Positions 6,157-6,474 of a stretch of 6,474 bases of DNA are shown one piece after another. Position 1 is the first letter of the stretch; each line of letters starts with the position of its first letter. The translations under genes and the position numbers were made by a program. The stretch is from Actinomycetes bacterium. Its GTDB lineage: Bacteria > Actinomycetota > Acidimicrobiia > Acidimicrobiales > Acidimicrobiaceae. The stretch covers positions 1 through 6,474 of the forward strand of contig JAKBGL010000072.1 in the NCBI GenBank assembly GCA_021833085.1. The letters are read 5' to 3'. The notes under the pieces were generated by a model. It was given only the letters and a program-made list of their open reading frames with translations, had not been told where the DNA came from and ran no database searches.

Positions 6157-6183
6157 TGAGGTTCCTCAGTTTCAGTAGACACC
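6157..6183 (+). repeat. Putative left terminal inverted repeat of the IS
   Basis: A 27-base segment starts with TG, contains CAGTTTCAGTAGACA, and sits where the terminal repeat of an IS3 element should be relative to orfA. The first 12 bases are themselves a small palindrome (TGAGG-TT-CCTCA). The partner repeat is not in the window, so this rests on resemblance and position only. Confidence 0.45.
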
Positions 6184-6223
6184 TATTATGCCAACCTACG
6201 ATGTTGGTGGAGAGGATGTCACA

Positions 6224-6474
6224 ATGGGAGCAACGAGGCGGAAATTCACGCTGGAGTTCAAAACTGAGGCTGCACATCAGGTAGTTGACTAAAGGAGAAG
6301 CGTGGCAGAGGTCGCCAATGAGTTCTCTATCGCCGAAGATTCACTGTACCTGTGGGTACGAGATGAACAAAGGTGCATGGAAGTACCGTCAAGTACAGGT
6401 GATGAGCCGCTGAGTGCTGCTGAACGTCAAGAACTGATGCGACTTCGACGTGAAATGGCAGAACTGCAGAAAGA
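6224..6474 (+). pseudogene. IS3-family transposase orfA, interrupted by an in-frame stop and cut by the window edge
   Basis: ATG 6224 is preceded by AGAGGA (6211-6216) and opens with MGATRRKFTLEFKTEAA, the usual start of an IS3 OrfA helix-turn-helix protein (RRKFTxEFKxEA). After VVD an in-frame TAA (6290-6292) ends the reading at 22 codons. The same frame then continues open to the edge with RRSVAEVANEFSIAEDSLYLW, the second part of the DNA-binding domain, and PLSAAERQELMRLRREMAEL, the start of the leucine-zipper region. The match on both sides of the stop, with no frameshift, points to one nonsense change (for example TCA to TAA). AGGAG (6293-6297) and GTG (6302) follow directly, so re-initiation is possible, but the product would lack helix 1. 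OrfA normally binds the IS ends and is joined to OrfB by programmed frameshifting to form the transposase. This copy is probably inactive. Confidence 0.75.

Larger units (their letters stand above)
6157..6474 (+). mobile_element. Left end of an IS3-family insertion sequence (cut by the window edge)
   Basis: The element appears to begin with TGAGGTTCCTCAG followed by GTAGACACC, which resembles the left ends of IS3-family elements (TG start, a CCCC/CAGTTT-like core, then GGACA). The orfA gene starts 67 bases inside this end, a normal spacing. TATTAT at 6184-6189 could be a -10 box, and CCAAC (6191-6195) with GTTGG (6203-6207) forms a small hairpin just before the orfA ribosome binding site. The orfB/integrase part and the right end are outside the window, so the exact boundary and the target duplication cannot be checked. 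Confidence 0.7.

Overview
The window holds the 3' part of a cobalamin (vitamin B12) biosynthesis operon, then one large cyclic-di-GMP signalling gene, a gene-poor stretch of about 460 bases, and the left end of an IS3-family insertion sequence. Every recognisable gene lies on the + strand. Base composition is close to balanced. Starts include GTG (at least two), and Shine-Dalgarno sequences are strong (GGAGG, AAGGGG, GGGAGG). With the early-cobalt (anaerobic-type) B12 gene set and a multidomain GGDEF-EAL protein, this fits a free-living bacterium. My tentative guess is a moderate-GC actinobacterium of the Acidimicrobiia type (Acidithrix, Ferrimicrobium and relatives), but no ribosomal or other phylogenetic marker is present, so this is only an inference.

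Bases 2-2908 (B12 operon). The first gene enters from the left edge and is a fusion of a CbiG C-terminal domain (cobalt-precorrin-5A hydrolase) with CobJ/CbiH (C17-methyltransferase). A small two-cluster ferredoxin follows with an 8-base overlap, then CbiC/CobH (precorrin-8 methylmutase) with a 14-base overlap, then a long-form CbiX (sirohydrochlorin cobaltochelatase) after 34 bases. CbiX puts cobalt into the ring at the start of the pathway. CobJ contracts the ring, CbiG removes the two-carbon fragment, and CbiC makes the last methyl shift. The ferredoxin is the unusual member; its position suggests it supplies electrons to one of these steps.

Bases 2909-3096 are a regulatory gap with a short dyad and weak promoter-like elements. 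Bases 3097-5697 encode an 866-residue soluble signalling protein. In order it has a PAS-like region, a GAF-like domain, a signalling helix, a degenerate GGDEF domain (GGDQF), an EAL domain with all main catalytic residues, and a C-terminal domain that matches the CZB zinc-binding fold with its His/Cys/His/His ligand pattern. It is best read as a c-di-GMP phosphodiesterase controlled by several inputs, one of them possibly zinc.

Bases 5698-6156 contain no gene I can support. They hold an overlapping pair of mutually exclusive hairpins just after the signalling gene and a second structured patch near 5871-5976. From about 6157 an IS3-type end begins. Its orfA starts at 6224 with a good ribosome binding site but has an in-frame TAA after 22 codons, and it runs off the right edge of the window.
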